Source: a virus. Taken from it: a stretch of 41,835 bases of DNA. The notes under the pieces are model-generated. The model saw only the letters and a list, made by a program, of their open reading frames with translations. It had not been told where the DNA came from and ran no database searches. The stretch spans positions 1 through 41,835 of IMG/VR virus record IMGVR_UViG_3300042343_001079, one strand, 5' to 3'. The stretch's first letter is position 1; each line of letters begins with the position of its first letter. Below, in pieces: positions 8,777 through 17,861 of this stretch. The position numbers and the translations under genes were made by a program.

Positions 8777-8829
8777 AGAGATTTTTTGCACAAAGCATTG
8801 TTTTATGGTACTTTTTGCAAAAAATCTCT
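8777..8829 (-). terminator. Long hairpin between ssb and uvsX (attenuator-type)
   Basis: Arms AGAGATTTTTTGCA (8777-8790) and its exact complement TGCAAAAAATCTCT (8816-8829) form 14 perfect pairs. After one C-T mismatch four more pairs follow (8792-8795 with 8811-8814), leaving a 15-base loop. Read on the minus strand the hairpin is followed by CTCTTTTT. It sits in the only sizeable gap (83 bases) in the ssb-uvsX-exonuclease unit, so a partial terminator or mRNA-stabilising element that keeps ssb expression above uvsX is likely. Confidence 0.6.
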
Positions 8830-8839
8830 TTTAGGTTAA

Positions 8840-9697
8840 TTAAAATGGTAATTCATCATCATTGTAGTCATCCTCAATAACCACATTTGTTTTCTGAACT
8901 GTTGCATTTTTTGCAACTGTTGCACCACCAAAGGATGCCTCAGAATTTGATGTATTTAAATACACATATTTACCTTGGGATTCATCCCATCTTGGGGATT
9001 CACCTCTTGAAATTGCTTCAAGATATTCTAATGGTTTTCTGCTATAAACATCTCTCCATGTTGATTCATCATTTGCCCATTTTTTTGCAAGATTTTCATC
9101 TTTTGATAATGGTGTTGGATCATCATACATGATTGTTGAAACACTTGTATATTCCTTACCTTTAGGACTTTTTGACTTAACTAACTCAATAATCAAGTCT
9201 CTTCCTGCATCCATATCAGATATATCCCCTTTATTTCTAAAGATTGGAATAATCTTGTCAAGAATACCATCTTTCTTGTAATTGTGTTTGAACCTCCAAT
9301 ATTTTGGCCCATCTTGTTCATTATCACGGTCAATCACCTTAACAACATAGAATAACTTGGCTTTATAATCTTTTGCCAACTCATCATCATCTTTTCTCTT
9401 CGTTGCTTTAAGTGCATTATATACATCAGTCAATGGGGATGCCTCATTGTCATTTCCTGCTGGGTCATAAATCTTTTGGTAGTAACCACCAACTTGTAAT
9501 TCATGAAACCATGCCTCTTTAAATACAGATGAACCATCTGCTGTAGGTAAAATTCTAATCCTTTTTTGCCCTGTACTTTCTTTGTCATTTAACAATAATG
9601 TAAAATAACGCTTCATTCTGTCCTCTTGTGATAATTTTTGGGAATCCCCTTTTTGGTTTTTTTCATACTGCGCCATTATGGCATCTAAATTCGACAT
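8840..9697 (-). CDS. Single-stranded DNA-binding protein (T4 gp32-like) with bacterial-type tail tip
   Basis: Coats ssDNA at the fork and organises replication and recombination proteins. 285 aa, close to T4 gp32 (301 aa). The N-terminal segment (1-45) is polar and charged, as in the gp32 cooperativity domain. The core has KRIRILPTADG, KEAWFHELQVGGYYQKIYDP, KAKLFYVVKVIDRD and KYWRFKHNYKKDGI, a layout typical of phage gp32-like OB folds. A flexible linker (about 250-275) leads to an acidic tip DDYNDDELPF. The DDELPF end resembles the protein-docking tip of bacterial SSB rather than T4 gp32. It heads the replication operon, just upstream of uvsX, with its own leader at 9698-9757. Confidence 0.85.
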   Translation of the reverse strand: MSNLDAIMAQYEKNQKGDSQKLSQEDRMKRYFTLLLNDKESTGQKRIRILPTADGSSVFKEAWFHELQVGGYYQKIYDPAGNDNEASPLTDVYNALKATKRKDDDELAKDYKAKLFYVVKVIDRDNEQDGPKYWRFKHNYKKDGILDKIIPIFRNKGDISDMDAGRDLIIELVKSKSPKGKEYTSVSTIMYDDPTPLSKDENLAKKWANDESTWRDVYSRKPLEYLEAISRGESPRWDESQGKYVYLNTSNSEASFGGATVAKNATVQKTNVVIEDDYNDDELPF

Positions 9698-9759
9698 GTT
9701 TATATAGTTTTTGTTTACAATGTTTTAACTCTACAATGATAGGTGAGTTTTAATGAAAA

Positions 9760-9783
9760 AAAAAGGGGTATTACCCCCTTTTT
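9760..9783 (-). terminator. Intrinsic terminator between the 242-aa gene and ssb
   Basis: AAAAAGGGG (9760-9768) pairs with CCCCTTTTT (9775-9783), loop of six bases, with A and T runs on both flanks, so it can act in both directions. It ends the unit carrying the 68-aa and 242-aa genes and separates it from the ssb leader. Confidence 0.8.
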
Positions 9784-9803
9784 CTAAAAAAAATATTAAT
9801 TAC

Positions 9804-10532
9804 TTAAAATTTAGCCTTGTAATTTTGTTCATCAGTATAATCATCTTCATCATTTGATGATGTATAAAAAGTATCCTTAATTTCATTAGGGTTGATGTTT
9901 GCCACATCATCAGTAGTTAAAACATAATCATTCTTTCCACTCTTTTCCATCTCAACTTGTTTGTCATCAAAAAATTGTGATAACTTCTGATTAAAAGGAT
10001 AAGAATCATATGTCCTTAATTCAAGTTTTTCCTCTGGAGTTTTTTCTCTATATTTCTCAACCTTGGAATCTATTGCATTTAATTTATCAAAGATGCCATC
10101 CATTGTTGCCAACTTCTGTTCCAACTTATCAATCTGGGCAAACAAATTATCAAAATATTCATTCTGTTTTGTTTCCATATTCTTCTGACTTGAAACCAAA
10201 TCTGTAATATCCAATTCTTCTGAATCTTCATCACCTTCTTTGCTATCACCCTCATCATCAATAACTGTAACATCATCATCAGTTTCAACATCTATTGGTT
10301 GGGGATTTGCTGCACTTAAAGGGTCTTCACCCCCACCTGGAGGTATTGGAGAAACTTCACCTGGGGGTGTCATAGGTGCATTAGGCATTGGTGCTGCATT
10401 GGGGTCTGCCATAGGATCACCTAAAGGTGGTGGCGGTGGTGGTGCATCTTGCTCTGTAATATACCTATTTATAGTATGGTATCTATTAATTTCATTTAAT
10501 ATTTTCTGATCTATTTTCATTTTATTAATCAT
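9804..10532 (-). CDS. Unknown acidic protein with Pro-rich linker and coiled coil
   Basis: Function not recognised. The 242 residues fall into an N-terminal helix (KIDQKILNEINRYHTINRYI), a Pro/Gly/Ala-rich linker starting APPPPPPLGDP (about 30-80), a very acidic stretch with ETDDDVTVIDDEGDS (about 80-110), a predicted coiled coil (ENDLFAQIDKLEQKL-like, about 115-155) and a polar tail. The architecture would suit a virion assembly, scaffold-like or cargo protein. The start at 10532 overlaps the upstream gene by 8 bases; the internal ATG at 10520 (MKIDQK) lies just after that stop and may be the real one. It is followed by a strong terminator. Confidence 0.75.
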   Translation of the reverse strand: MINKMKIDQKILNEINRYHTINRYITEQDAPPPPPPLGDPMADPNAAPMPNAPMTPPGEVSPIPPGGGEDPLSAANPQPIDVETDDDVTVIDDEGDSKEGDEDSEELDITDLVSSQKNMETKQNEYFDNLFAQIDKLEQKLATMDGIFDKLNAIDSKVEKYREKTPEEKLELRTYDSYPFNQKLSQFFDDKQVEMEKSGKNDYVLTTDDVANINPNEIKDTFYTSSNDEDDYTDEQNYKAKF

Positions 10533-10731
10533 TTAACAATTCTTTTATACCCCCATGAGTTTTAACCTTAACCTGTCTATTCACTGTTTTAGTTTCAGTT
10601 CTTTCTATTAAACCATCTTTTTCCTTAACAACATAGCATTCTCCTGTAATTAAGTCACAAACTTCTTTTGAACCATCATCCAATGTTTGTTGTGTTGTTG
10701 ATTTTAAGTAGTTATTCAAATTTTCAATCAT
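10525..10731 (-). CDS. Small unknown protein, 68 aa
   Basis: Not recognised. The centre has CDLITGECYVVKEKDGLIER, with two cysteines seven residues apart, flanked by charged helical segments. It ends in GGIKELLND and overlaps the downstream 242-aa gene by 8 bases. It is the first gene after the 2254-aa hub gene, from which it is separated by 52 bases that contain the recurrent ATATTTATAT element, so it probably starts its own late transcript. Confidence 0.7.
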   Translation of the reverse strand: MIENLNNYLKSTTQQTLDDGSKEVCDLITGECYVVKEKDGLIERTETKTVNRQVKVKTHGGIKELLND

Positions 10732-10747
10732 GTCAATTTATTTTACA

Positions 10748-10757
10748 TATAAATATA
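10748..10757 (-). promoter_or_regulatory. ATATTTATAT-type element upstream of the 68-aa gene
   Basis: On the coding strand TATATTTATA, 16 bases before the ATG at 10731. It is one of six close copies at similar positions in this window; it may be a phage promoter element or an AT-rich translation enhancer. Confidence 0.35.
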
Positions 10758-10783
10758 TCAATATTTTGAATTATCAAAATAAT

Positions 10784-13700
10784 TTACTCCAATTTTGGGT
10801 ATAAAATTAATTTTGTATAATTTGTCCGCCAATATTTAATATTCAATAATTTGTTTTCATTTGAAATGATATCCCCAATTGTATCATTCTCTTCATCTTT
10901 TTGATTTCCCTTGCTAAAATTGGGACTATCTTCAATTGAATCTCTAATAGTTTTTTCAGTTATTTTGTAAGTAATTGCTTCTGTTTGTCCAGATTCCGCA
11001 ATAAACTTAAAACCAGTATAAGGAATCTTATCAGATTGCTTATCTATCTTTAAACTAACAGCTATGCTATATGTTTCTCCTGAATTAACCTTAACATCAA
11101 AAAATGAAACAACTGGTGCACTATCTAGTATATATAATCTTACCAAGGTATCTTCTATGGTTTTATTCATAGCATCCAAATATAATAATTCTTTTGGATT
11201 CTTTGCCTCAAAAAACATATCAAGAGAATATGGTAAAGTATATTCTGGTTCAGCTGGTGTTCTATAAATCCTAATATTATTATAGGTGTATTCACACACT
11301 TTATTTAATTTTGGTCCTGTTAATTTGTTTCTTGCACTAACATATAATTCCTTTTGCTCTTCTGTAACTATAGGTCTTAAAGATTTTAATGATATATTAG
11401 CATCTGCATATTTCTTATTTAATTCAGCATAAAATTTGTTCTTATTTAATCTTTCAAAATTCTTGTTTGCATCTAAGGCTGTGTTATTAGCTATCATTCC
11501 ATATAACCAGTCTATAATATAAAATTTAATAAAGTTATCCTCATTACTCCCTTCCAAATTAGAAAAACGAGCTATGAAGCCAATCAAAGCTGCTCGCATA
11601 TAATCCACATATAAATCAAATGAACTAAAAATTGCAAAAGGTGTTTGTATCTTCTCTTTATTATCCATTTTTGCACAAAAGAATAATGGTTTTTCTTGAT
11701 TATAAGATGCAATTTTACCCCTATTGTAGGTTAACCAAACATTTCCAAAATTATTGTGATTTGCCTTAAATCCATCTTTTTCATAAGATGCCAAATAACT
11801 AATAAGATATATGTAATCTGCCATTTTTGAATCCCCTGGAACTCTTGAATTTATTGCTGTATGAATTTGTGTGGCTGATGAATAAACTACTAATTCTTCT
11901 GTTGTTGGCTCATAATTAGCATAATCCACATATAAATACTTTCCACACGCACTTGAATTTGTTTGTTTTGAACCTTGTGTTTGTGTGTTATTTGTTGCAG
12001 TAGCCTCTTCATCTTTTTCATTAACAATAGATTTTGCAAAATTGCTTTCAATCTTTGTTAATAAATTTTCATTAATACTTGTAAGATATGTATCTGTGCT
12101 TGGGGGTGAATAAATACTTTGTCTAACACCTGTGAATGTTGTTTCAAATGAACCTGGTGCAATATTATGTGAAACTTCTGTAATAAAATAAGGTCCACCA
12201 AACATAGGAACATGTTCCAAATTGAAATACATTGTTGGTTGTATCAATGCATTACCCATACAGTTAATTGTTGACTTGTAACTCAAGTTCTTATACAAAT
12301 TAAATAATGATACACTTTGTGTTGCTACACCCCTATTTGATGCTGAATTTCTTAAAGCCTCCTGTTGAATTAATGATTCAAGAGTTGCTGTGCCACTATT
12401 CTGATCCACTTGAATACCATAGAATATTGCTTGATTTCTAATTCCTGCATCAACCAAGAAACTAACACATTTATTTGACTGTGACCAATCTTTCTTATTT
12501 GTCTGGTCTTCCAAGAAAGGTATCTTGGATGGTTTTAACATATCAATAGCATCATCCCCATATCTAAAATCTTTTGGTCCAGATGGAGTTGTTGACCCCC
12601 TACCAGCATAAATGCAAACAAGTTTTGGTCCTGATTTCCTATAATCAACATCAGAATAATTTCCCCAAACATCATTTGCTATTTCTGTTGCTGTTCCAAT
12701 AACATCATTAATATCATCATTTGCTGATAATGCTCCATAAAAATTAACATAAGATGGCATTGGCAAAACATTAAAATTATTTTTAACCAAAATTCCACCA
12801 ATAAAATTAAAGACAGGAGTTTTCAAGTTTGTTCTTGTTCCAATAAAAATCTTCTTTAAATCAAAAATATCAACATAATACAAATCACCTATGTTCCTAT
12901 TACCCCTATCCAAAAATATTACATCTTCAAATAATGTACGAGTTGTATATTCACTACCAGATATCCATTTATCATTTATGGCTTTGAATGTTTCATATAA
13001 ATCATATTTTGAAAACTTGCTATCTAATCCTGAATTTATCTCATTAATTTCAACAATATCAATATTATTGATTTCTTTTTCTAATAAAGATAATGTCTGA
13101 TTCACATTGTCTTCCAAGAATGTATCCAATGCTTTTTGATTATTATCCATCAATATCAAGAAATTTTCTCTTGTGATGTTTGGATTTTTTAACTTTTGTG
13201 TTGCGTATATCTTTATTGGTTTTGCAAGTGCAATGATATTTTCTGATGAAAATTCAATATTATTATCAATAAAGAAATCTGTAATATATGAGCCAGTATT
13301 CTTATATGTCAAAGATTCAATGGTGGAGAACCCAACATGTAATTTTAACGTTTCCCAAGCAGGGGCATTTGATAATTCTGATAATTGAAGTGATATGTTA
13401 TTTGGTAAAGTGTTTGCAACATATCCCTTGAACCTCTTTTGGTTCAGTATGGTTGATTGCCCACCTAAATGACTTATCAATGAATTATATTCATATCTAT
13501 CATATTGTGTTGGATTTCCATACTTAAACAAAACATCATAACTCAAAAACCCATCCAAAAATTCTCTAATGTTTTGAGCTTGATATTCTGCTGTTTTGTT
13601 GTAAAAATCAGTGGCATTCAAATTAAGATAATTGGATGGGACTTCCATCAAATTCCTATATAATAATTGGAAATTTCTATATGCCGCCACAGGATTGCCA

Positions 13701-16700
13701 TATTCCAATCCAACCAAATTTATCTGATCCTTATTCTCGTTTATATCATAAATTGATTTGCTAAAATCCAAAAACTCATTCTCAAATAAATTTAATGTAT
13801 CATAATCAAAAACAGAAAACATATCCTCAATTGAGGCATACTCTCCAAAACTTAATATTGAAAATGAATTAATATCTTTCTTTCTATTAAAATATTCTGT
13901 TGGTAAAGGCTTCTTCAAATTTTTAAATGTAAATGAATTAAATGTATCTTGCATTGTAACATTAACTGCGCCATTATGTGCAACATCCAATAACTCATCC
14001 AAAGAAGAATAATAACTATCTAAACTACTTTTAAAAAAATTATTATCAGTAATATTATTATTTGTTGATGGCAAAATATAATATTTTGATGTTAAACTAA
14101 AGTTAACATCCTCACAATAATCACTAAATGTGGAACTGTCATATATATTTTTTGGCACTAAAGTTGTATAACAATTAAATGTCAATCCACTTTTTTCAAA
14201 ATTAAATGATTCAAACATCTTCAACCCCCTCTTTTCATTCACACTCAACTCATTATTTGTAAATCCAGAGAATAAATCATAGCCATTCAAGAATGCATTA
14301 TAATCATTCATCATAACCGGATAAAATCCAACATTCACATTATTATCAGATTTAAGGGATATAGTTTGATTTCCATTTATTATATATTGGAAATTTTCAT
14401 TTGCATTATAATTTGATTTATAATCAAAATCTTTCCATACATCATCCAAAAAGTCATCCCCTGTCTTAATATAATTCTTATATCTATGCCAAATGGATCC
14501 ATATTTCAATATCCAAGCATATGGCAACTTATGTAAAGCAGAATACTTTATGAAGGTTGCAAAAACATGTCCATTCTTATCACTTTGCCCTCTGGTGATA
14601 AAAAAATCAGTAAGGGGTGATAATGGTAGGCTATTCAAAAAAAGATAAGCAGACGCAATATATGGCTGTTTTTCCCCTGCTCTCCATTTGCCAACTCCAA
14701 GTTGAATTGCATTTGTGAAGATAGGGGTGTTAATCAATGATATTAATTTATTTGCTGGTGAATAATTATCTTGATATATTTCTCCATATGTTGCGCCACT
14801 TTGTGATGTAAAGAATTTAAATGGTCTATTTGTAACAACTTGATTATATTCCTTAAAGTTTGTAATCACATTCCTTTTTTGATTGAAAAGAATTGTATTA
14901 GTTGTGTCAAATTTATTTGGAAATTTGTTGATTAAATTCTGAGTAACCCATATTAAATCTGTAAAAGGATATGTGATATTTATGTTATTTTCAATTGGTG
15001 CTTTCTGTATTACATTTATAATTGTTTTAATATCTGCCTCCTTTAAATTATTTGCAAACTTATCTGTTGTTAATTTGAATTCACTTATATCATATATCTT
15101 GCTTGGTGCATCTAATAAATCAACAATATATCTTGAGTTTGGTACACCATCCAGATATTTGTTATACCTTTCTGATACACCACCTGACATTTCTTCCAAA
15201 AATTCTTTATAATTATCATAATCCAACCCCCCCTCTGAAAATAATATATTCTTTAATTGTTGAATAAAAATTATGGAATTTGTCTTTAATGTATTGCTTA
15301 TATTCTTAAATTCATTTTCCTTAATCAATAAGCCAATTCTTTTATCCTTTTCATAAATGGCTGAAAATCCTGAATTATATGATGCCAAAACAAGTCTATC
15401 CCATAATTCATAAAAGAATTTCACATTTGTTGTTAACTCATATGGCAAAGTGGCAAAGGGATATTCTATGGTATTTGGAACATAACTCTTCCTAATTACC
15501 TTATCCAAATCAAGTGCATCCTTTGGGGAGGGGGTTTCCAAACGTTTGGAATAACCATTTATATATTCCTCAACAAATTCAACTTCAGGCCATTTATCAT
15601 AATAATTTGCTTTTATGGATTTAATAATAGATGGATCTCCTGGATATACTAATTCATATTTATTTGCTTCCTTCTTATCATTTGTTTGAAAGACCAAAGG
15701 CCAAGGAAATACAATTTCATCACTACCATCACGTTTGCTATTATCATCAACTGCAATGTTAGTACTACCTAATACCGCATCTATTCTATCAACATCACTC
15801 CTAACATTCCAAGCTGAACTATGAACATCTTCCATCAATCTAAGAAAACCTTCTGTGGTTGCCATAATAACTGCAACCACATTTTTAATTGTTGGCTTAA
15901 ACCCAATTCCTGTTTCCTTTTTCTCAATCTTCAATGCCAATTCTTCTGACAATGCTTTTTCAAGAGCATTAAGTTCAACAATGAATTCTGCTTCCATTCT
16001 ATTCCTTTCATCAATGAATCTTGTAATATTAAAAACTGGCGTGGTTTTTGTTTCCCCTGATAAAGTATATGTGTAATATATAGTCTTCTCAATCCTTTCA
16101 CGGCAAATATCTTCAGTTAAATTTTCAAAATCACTTAGTGGATTAGATTTATTCTTTGACCTATATGTTTTGCACCAATCAATATCTGCATCAACCACAT
16201 TAAACAAATCATAATTTATATCATTTGTAATAGGTAATGTTCCATAAATTCCAAAAGTGGGATTATCATTTAATTCAGCTGTATATTTTGAAATTATGGT
16301 TTTTAAATCACTTTCAACCAAAAATAACCTCCCATCCTTAATGTTATCAATCAATTCTTTCTTAACACCAAATATAACCTCATCTGTGTTATTTAAACTT
16401 ATTGGCCTTGTATCCAAATATTTATTAAACCAAGACCTAAGATTACCCCTAATTTCCTGATAATAATTGGCAAGAAATTTCTTATACCTTTTCCCATCTG
16501 TTAACTTCTGGACATCAACTTTATTCAATGAGTTTAAAACATTCTGCTCAAACATCTCAAGTTTGTATGTTAATTCAGTTAAGGTTAACTCGGGGAAATT
16601 CATATCAATTAACCCCTTTGATTTATAATCCTTATATACTTCTATTATCTTCTGATAACCAAGTTGGGTATTCACCTCAAAATCAGTTGTATCCTCAAAT

Positions 16701-17548
16701 GAAACTTGAGTTTGTTCCCCCACTTGATTAACTATGTTATTGACTTGGGATGGAGTTAAATTTGAAATATTTGTAGTATTTGATTGAGTTATTTTATATT
16801 TCTTTGAATACATATTTGGACAAGCAATCAAATGTCCAACACTTATATCAGATAACACATTATACTTAAATCCAAGAAACTCCAAAGTAACTGTATAATC
16901 TCCATTGTTGGTGTTATAACTAGCGTTGAACTTTAACAAAACCAACTCATATCTAACTGCCTTCCCATAATAACCTTTGATGGTCAAATAAAATGGGGGA
17001 TATGGTAAATTGAAGAATGCCGCATATGGTGATTCATTTCCTAAACTAAACAATGCCCTTCCTTGAACATCTTCCATAATAACCGTAACAGTTGGTACAA
17101 AAGATGAATTTGTTCTAATAGCAATACTCTTTATACCAAATAATGTATTATCTTCAACATTAGTAGCATAATTCAAGGTATAAGTTTCATTGTTTTCCTT
17201 TACTTGTTTGGAGTTCTGTTGGTTTTTACCACCATTTTCAGTTAAAGAATCTTTTCCTGTAAGTTCATCATAATATCCAGATGTGAAATAATCATCCCCA
17301 GTATTTGGTTTCAAGAAATTTATTGAAGCAATATTTATATTCCTAACATTATCATTAACTGGACCACCAACCAATAGTTTTGTTCTTGGAATCAACTTTG
17401 TTTCCAGATTGGCATACATAACAAAGTCTTCAGGTATTACTGCCCTGTCAATAACCTCACCAGTATTTGTAATCACCTTGTTGGGATCTATATATATAAC
17501 ATTCTGATAATCATATATAACATGTACATCACCTTGCTCATTTGCCAT
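10784..17548 (-). CDS. Very large baseplate/hub structural protein, 2254 aa
   Basis: Tail baseplate component, probably combining hub functions. The N-terminal region has NLPYPPFYLTIKGYYGKAVR followed by VTLEFLGFKYNVLSDISVGH (about 185-240), strand-rich sequence seen in T4-like baseplate proteins of Bacteroidetes phages. The middle is Asn/Asp-rich and strand-rich. At about 1780-1810 the stretch GGPYFITEVSHNIAPGSFET with TFTGVRQ resembles gp27/gpD-like hub ends. A C-terminal domain (about 1870-2010) carrying ISYLASYEKDGFKANHNNFG and TPFAIFSSFDLYVDYM looks like a lysozyme/glucosaminidase fold. No frameshift is seen despite the length. Its ATG overlaps the end of the gp53-like gene by 11 bases. 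Structural role is fairly sure; the subdomain names are inferences. Confidence 0.7.
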   Translation of the reverse strand: MANEQGDVHVIYDYQNVIYIDPNKVITNTGEVIDRAVIPEDFVMYANLETKLIPRTKLLVGGPVNDNVRNINIASINFLKPNTGDDYFTSGYYDELTGKDSLTENGGKNQQNSKQVKENNETYTLNYATNVEDNTLFGIKSIAIRTNSSFVPTVTVIMEDVQGRALFSLGNESPYAAFFNLPYPPFYLTIKGYYGKAVRYELVLLKFNASYNTNNGDYTVTLEFLGFKYNVLSDISVGHLIACPNMYSKKYKITQSNTTNISNLTPSQVNNIVNQVGEQTQVSFEDTTDFEVNTQLGYQKIIEVYKDYKSKGLIDMNFPELTLTELTYKLEMFEQNVLNSLNKVDVQKLTDGKRYKKFLANYYQEIRGNLRSWFNKYLDTRPISLNNTDEVIFGVKKELIDNIKDGRLFLVESDLKTIISKYTAELNDNPTFGIYGTLPITNDINYDLFNVVDADIDWCKTYRSKNKSNPLSDFENLTEDICRERIEKTIYYTYTLSGETKTTPVFNITRFIDERNRMEAEFIVELNALEKALSEELALKIEKKETGIGFKPTIKNVVAVIMATTEGFLRLMEDVHSSAWNVRSDVDRIDAVLGSTNIAVDDNSKRDGSDEIVFPWPLVFQTNDKKEANKYELVYPGDPSIIKSIKANYYDKWPEVEFVEEYINGYSKRLETPSPKDALDLDKVIRKSYVPNTIEYPFATLPYELTTNVKFFYELWDRLVLASYNSGFSAIYEKDKRIGLLIKENEFKNISNTLKTNSIIFIQQLKNILFSEGGLDYDNYKEFLEEMSGGVSERYNKYLDGVPNSRYIVDLLDAPSKIYDISEFKLTTDKFANNLKEADIKTIINVIQKAPIENNINITYPFTDLIWVTQNLINKFPNKFDTTNTILFNQKRNVITNFKEYNQVVTNRPFKFFTSQSGATYGEIYQDNYSPANKLISLINTPIFTNAIQLGVGKWRAGEKQPYIASAYLFLNSLPLSPLTDFFITRGQSDKNGHVFATFIKYSALHKLPYAWILKYGSIWHRYKNYIKTGDDFLDDVWKDFDYKSNYNANENFQYIINGNQTISLKSDNNVNVGFYPVMMNDYNAFLNGYDLFSGFTNNELSVNEKRGLKMFESFNFEKSGLTFNCYTTLVPKNIYDSSTFSDYCEDVNFSLTSKYYILPSTNNNITDNNFFKSSLDSYYSSLDELLDVAHNGAVNVTMQDTFNSFTFKNLKKPLPTEYFNRKKDINSFSILSFGEYASIEDMFSVFDYDTLNLFENEFLDFSKSIYDINENKDQINLVGLEYGNPVAAYRNFQLLYRNLMEVPSNYLNLNATDFYNKTAEYQAQNIREFLDGFLSYDVLFKYGNPTQYDRYEYNSLISHLGGQSTILNQKRFKGYVANTLPNNISLQLSELSNAPAWETLKLHVGFSTIESLTYKNTGSYITDFFIDNNIEFSSENIIALAKPIKIYATQKLKNPNITRENFLILMDNNQKALDTFLEDNVNQTLSLLEKEINNIDIVEINEINSGLDSKFSKYDLYETFKAINDKWISGSEYTTRTLFEDVIFLDRGNRNIGDLYYVDIFDLKKIFIGTRTNLKTPVFNFIGGILVKNNFNVLPMPSYVNFYGALSANDDINDVIGTATEIANDVWGNYSDVDYRKSGPKLVCIYAGRGSTTPSGPKDFRYGDDAIDMLKPSKIPFLEDQTNKKDWSQSNKCVSFLVDAGIRNQAIFYGIQVDQNSGTATLESLIQQEALRNSASNRGVATQSVSLFNLYKNLSYKSTINCMGNALIQPTMYFNLEHVPMFGGPYFITEVSHNIAPGSFETTFTGVRQSIYSPPSTDTYLTSINENLLTKIESNFAKSIVNEKDEEATATNNTQTQGSKQTNSSACGKYLYVDYANYEPTTEELVVYSSATQIHTAINSRVPGDSKMADYIYLISYLASYEKDGFKANHNNFGNVWLTYNRGKIASYNQEKPLFFCAKMDNKEKIQTPFAIFSSFDLYVDYMRAALIGFIARFSNLEGSNEDNFIKFYIIDWLYGMIANNTALDANKNFERLNKNKFYAELNKKYADANISLKSLRPIVTEEQKELYVSARNKLTGPKLNKVCEYTYNNIRIYRTPAEPEYTLPYSLDMFFEAKNPKELLYLDAMNKTIEDTLVRLYILDSAPVVSFFDVKVNSGETYSIAVSLKIDKQSDKIPYTGFKFIAESGQTEAITYKITEKTIRDSIEDSPNFSKGNQKDEENDTIGDIISNENKLLNIKYWRTNYTKLILYPKLE

Positions 17549-17861
17549 AATAAAAGAAATAATTTTCTACTGCATTTTTATAATCTAATAAAGATGTCTC
17601 CAATGGAAAGGGTATTTTCAACATAGCCCCATCATATATGTTATTTTCAAGACCACCATGCTCTGGATTTGCTGCCAAAATGAGCCACCCAAAGAAGGGG
17701 GTTTGATAATATTGCTGTGATATTTTATCTAATCTACTAATGTTTTTCTTATAAAAAAAAACATTGTCACTTGACTTAGAAGGTATCTTGACAAATGGCA
17801 CAACTTTCTGATTACCATTAAAGGTGAATTGTGAGTATCTATTATAATATTTTAAACTCAT
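17538..17861 (-). CDS. Baseplate wedge protein, T4 gp53-like
   Basis: 107 aa. The pattern YNRYSQFTFNGNQ, then NISRLDKISQQYYQTPFFGW and LILAANPEHGG, then GAMLKIPFP matches the gp53/LysM-like layout (ordered start, RLD-x-IS-x2-YY, W-x-I-x2-AN, then IP near the end). In T4 gp53 links wedge and hub in the baseplate. The gene overlaps both neighbours: ATGA with the 1557-aa gene upstream (17858-17861) and 11 bases with the hub gene downstream, so the three are translationally coupled. It is shorter than T4 gp53 (196 aa), closer to the LysM-like small adaptors of simpler phages. Confidence 0.6.
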   Translation of the reverse strand: MSLKYYNRYSQFTFNGNQKVVPFVKIPSKSSDNVFFYKKNISRLDKISQQYYQTPFFGWLILAANPEHGGLENNIYDGAMLKIPFPLETSLLDYKNAVENYFFYYGK

